Shown: one piece after another, positions 61,710-64,000 of the stretch
Layout of the letters: each line of letters begins with the position of its first letter
How positions within the stretch are numbered: the first letter of the stretch is position 1
Source: Hsuehochloa calcarea
Taxonomy: Eukaryota; Streptophyta; Magnoliopsida; Poales; Poaceae
Assembly (NCBI GenBank): GCA_036346395.1
Contig: CM070603.1
Coordinates: 25,825,045 to 25,889,044 of the forward strand
DNA: 64,000 nt
Direction of reading: 5' to 3'
The notes under the pieces: generated by a model
The model's input: only the letters and a program-made list of their open reading frames with translations
Databases searched by the model: none
Told to the model about the DNA's origin: nothing
Translations under genes and position numbers: made by a program

Positions 61710-64000
61710 TGTCGGGACCCAAATATGCAAATCTGGACCCTCTGTGTATTCTGGCACTAGTCCAGATCACGCTAGTGCACACAGTATCAACATTGATGAA
61801 ATATCACATCCATACAACGAATATAAGAATAAACGAGTACATTTAAATAACAAATAACTGTTGGGACCTTATGGTCGAGTGTTACATTTATTAAGCCAGC
61901 AAGGCTGACAATAAAGAAATAAAGCTGCAATGAAACGAAATAAACTCCGTGGCTCCCATCAATTTACCACGTGCAACCGATCGATCAAGACCCTAACGCT
62001 CAACCTTCAGAGAACTCTTCTTCAAAAGCGGTGACGACTCCTCCACTACATTGATTTGTTTAGCAAGAGTGAGTACACACCGTACTCGCAAGTCATACCA
62101 CGAATGCATTTATACATGATGGCTTATTCCAAAGGAATGGCTTCGTGGTTATTTTGCGAAATGCAACATTTGCAATTGAATACAAATAATAGATTGAAAG
62201 CGTAATTCAAAACAAATAGACAATAATAAGTTAACAATTGATTTCACAAAAGACACAGTCTAATCAAGTTCTTTCACACAATGAACAAGTTATCTCACAC
62301 ACCGACCCTTCCCATTTGTTTTATGAAAATCTACCCCTCGTGTGAAATTCCGAGCATGTCCATAACCGAGGACGCGGCTATTCAATAGATTGATTTAAAC
62401 ACTCTGCGAGAGGTTGTACACTTTACCCACACGATGAAACCAACCGGATCGAGTTGATCACAACAAAACCTTTCGAGACTTCATCTCAAACAATGACACT
62501 CTGGTGTGCTTCTATCGTCAAATTTGTACACACAAACCCTTGGAACGACACACACCATTGGGCGAGGATGCGTGAACCGTCCCGCGATGTGACATATCAC
62601 ACCTCCAGCCCATCACATAGCTTAAATACAACCTGAGTGGTCAATGTTAAGACTCCATAACTTACTAAGTCAGGCCCAGCCCATACTAGGCATGTGGTCG
62701 TACAGTAAGGCCCAGTTCAATGGCGCACAAAGTTAAGTCCTTAATTGACTAAGGCAAGACTTCGTTTTACCCAAATCACAAAGTTTAATAAGCACACGGC
62801 TCCACCATTCACACAATCCACCACTTGCCTCGCCTAAATCTTTTCCCACCTGTTGATTAAGTGCAACACATGCCATCAACGAGTAATAGCACACAAGACA
62901 CACAGATTCATCACACGCCCATAATCACTTAGTCAAATTTATAATTGCAACTCTCACATGAAATGATGACTCGTGGCATGGCTAAGCAGTCTAATCGTAT
63001 CTAACCAACCCACGTTGGTGCTACAATAATACCAACTAGTTATTAATCAACCTAGGGTGACAAAAGATCATGGCATACAATAGACAAGGTGGCATAACAA
63101 TTTGGATTTAATAACTACACCCAAAAGCATTTAAATAAATACTTGAAATAGAATGCAATACATTGAAACAAAGTATTTTGAAAACTGGGTTCAAAATGAT
63201 CAAAGGTATAACTTGCCTTGGAATAGATCTAGATATTGGTCTTGGTCTTGAGGTGCTCCTTCTTACGCAAAATTCCCAAGTATCGACGTCTACTCATGCA
63301 AACGAGACAAAAGAAATAAAACAAATAAATAACAGAGGCAAAACAAACTCCAAAAATTAAATAAAATTCACCATTAAATAGATCTTAATTTTATATGAAT
63401 TTACAAATTTGAATGGGCTCAATTGGACTTCGGGTGCAAAAGATATGGGCTTTGGAAGATTGGAAAATCAAATAAACCCTAATTTGGATTTTCTCGAATT
63501 TCCCGAATTAATTTTATAAAGGAAAATCGAATTATTGCGCAATGCTTGCGTCGGTAGGAAAAAGGATTTAATTAAAATCCGTCTTGACAGTGGGGCCCAC
63601 CGTCGCCTCTCGGCTCACGGTGAATTGGGTTCACCGAGCCACGGAGGTTTAGATGCGGTGGATCGAGCCACGCCACTACGACACGGGCACGCATAGCGCC
63701 ACCTCGGCTAAGCGCAGCACCGTGGTCGCCGACTTAGCCGCCACGTCGGCCGGAGGGAAATCGAGAAAGCGGAGGCGGGTCCTCTCCGGCGACAGCGACG
63801 GCGACGGCGGCAGACCGGCGGTGGGCGAGTAGCAAAATGGGTTGCCGAGAGATAGCGAAGGCTTTGGGTTGGCGGCGGGGCTTGAGAGGCGCTGACTCAC
63901 CGGCGGCGGAGGAAGGCGGCGGCGGTGGCGAACTCCGTTGTCGGACGAGGCGGCAACGGCGAAGCTGAGGCGCTCGGCGGCGCGCGACGGCGCAGATGAA
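61710..64000 (-). repeat. 5' LTR of chromovirus 2, cut by window end
   Basis: It matches 54581-56870 in the same orientation through most of its visible length. About 0.8 kb, including its TG start, would lie beyond the window. Confidence 0.9.

Larger units (their letters stand above)
54581..64000 (-). mobile_element. Chromovirus 2, same family, inverted and nested
   Basis: Reading on the minus strand: 5' LTR (from beyond the window to 61710), primer site, broken extra ORF, gag, protease end, then a jump straight to integrase and chromodomain, polypurine tract and 3' LTR (57701-54581). The reverse transcriptase and RNase H stretch is absent, so it is non-autonomous. It begins exactly where element 1 is interrupted, which fits insertion into element 1. 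Confidence 0.85.

Overview
The window looks like nuclear DNA from a grass, most likely a rice (Oryza) or close relative. Reasons: one GC-rich, intron-split transporter gene whose protein closely resembles plant NPF4 transporters; a grass-type small membrane protein gene (DUF6490-like); and dense nested plant transposons (MULE, hAT, CACTA, chromovirus, solo LTRs, MITEs, TA microsatellites). No rRNA, tRNA or CRISPR array was seen. All family names come from recognising motifs by eye; no database search was run.

Layout. 1-5337: fragments of one LTR family in both orientations, broken by an artificial run of G and T (4084-4396). 5338-9330: a decayed hAT remnant, small tandem repeats and intergenic DNA. 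9337-12612: a tandem duplication; the left copy holds an intact DUF6490-like gene, the right copy only its last codons. 14150-18943: pieces of at least two host genes (HAD-like hydrolase and mitochondrial carrier) with a fold-back hAT element (15791-18430) inserted between carrier exons. 19700-21500: a decayed Gypsy-type element. 21540-27860: a Mutator-like element with a broken mudrA-type gene on the + strand and an apparently intact GRF zinc-finger gene on the - strand; a 2044-bp solo LTR (23139-25182) sits inside mudrA.

28426-37037 (- strand) is the main host gene: a four-exon NPF4-type NRT1/PTR transporter of 585 residues with an intact frame, clean splice sites and a 5.5-kb third intron. 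Beyond it lie a 1601-bp non-autonomous CACTA element (38263-39863), a 0.4-kb direct duplication with a GT/TA microsatellite, and another solo LTR (to 42171).

42172-47173 is the strangest part: a multi-exon transposon-type gene whose introns and flanks carry about fifty AGTAA motifs, all on one strand and often about 20-24 bp apart. It is cut at 47174 by a Tekay/Del-like chromovirus, which is in turn cut at 54581 by a second member of the same family in reverse orientation, running past the window end.

How the parts relate: only the NPF4-type transporter and the DUF6490-like gene look like functional host genes; the rest is layered transposon history. Repeat copies differ by many small indels, often at CAG/CTG sites, so frameshifts in the LTR elements may partly be sequencing error.
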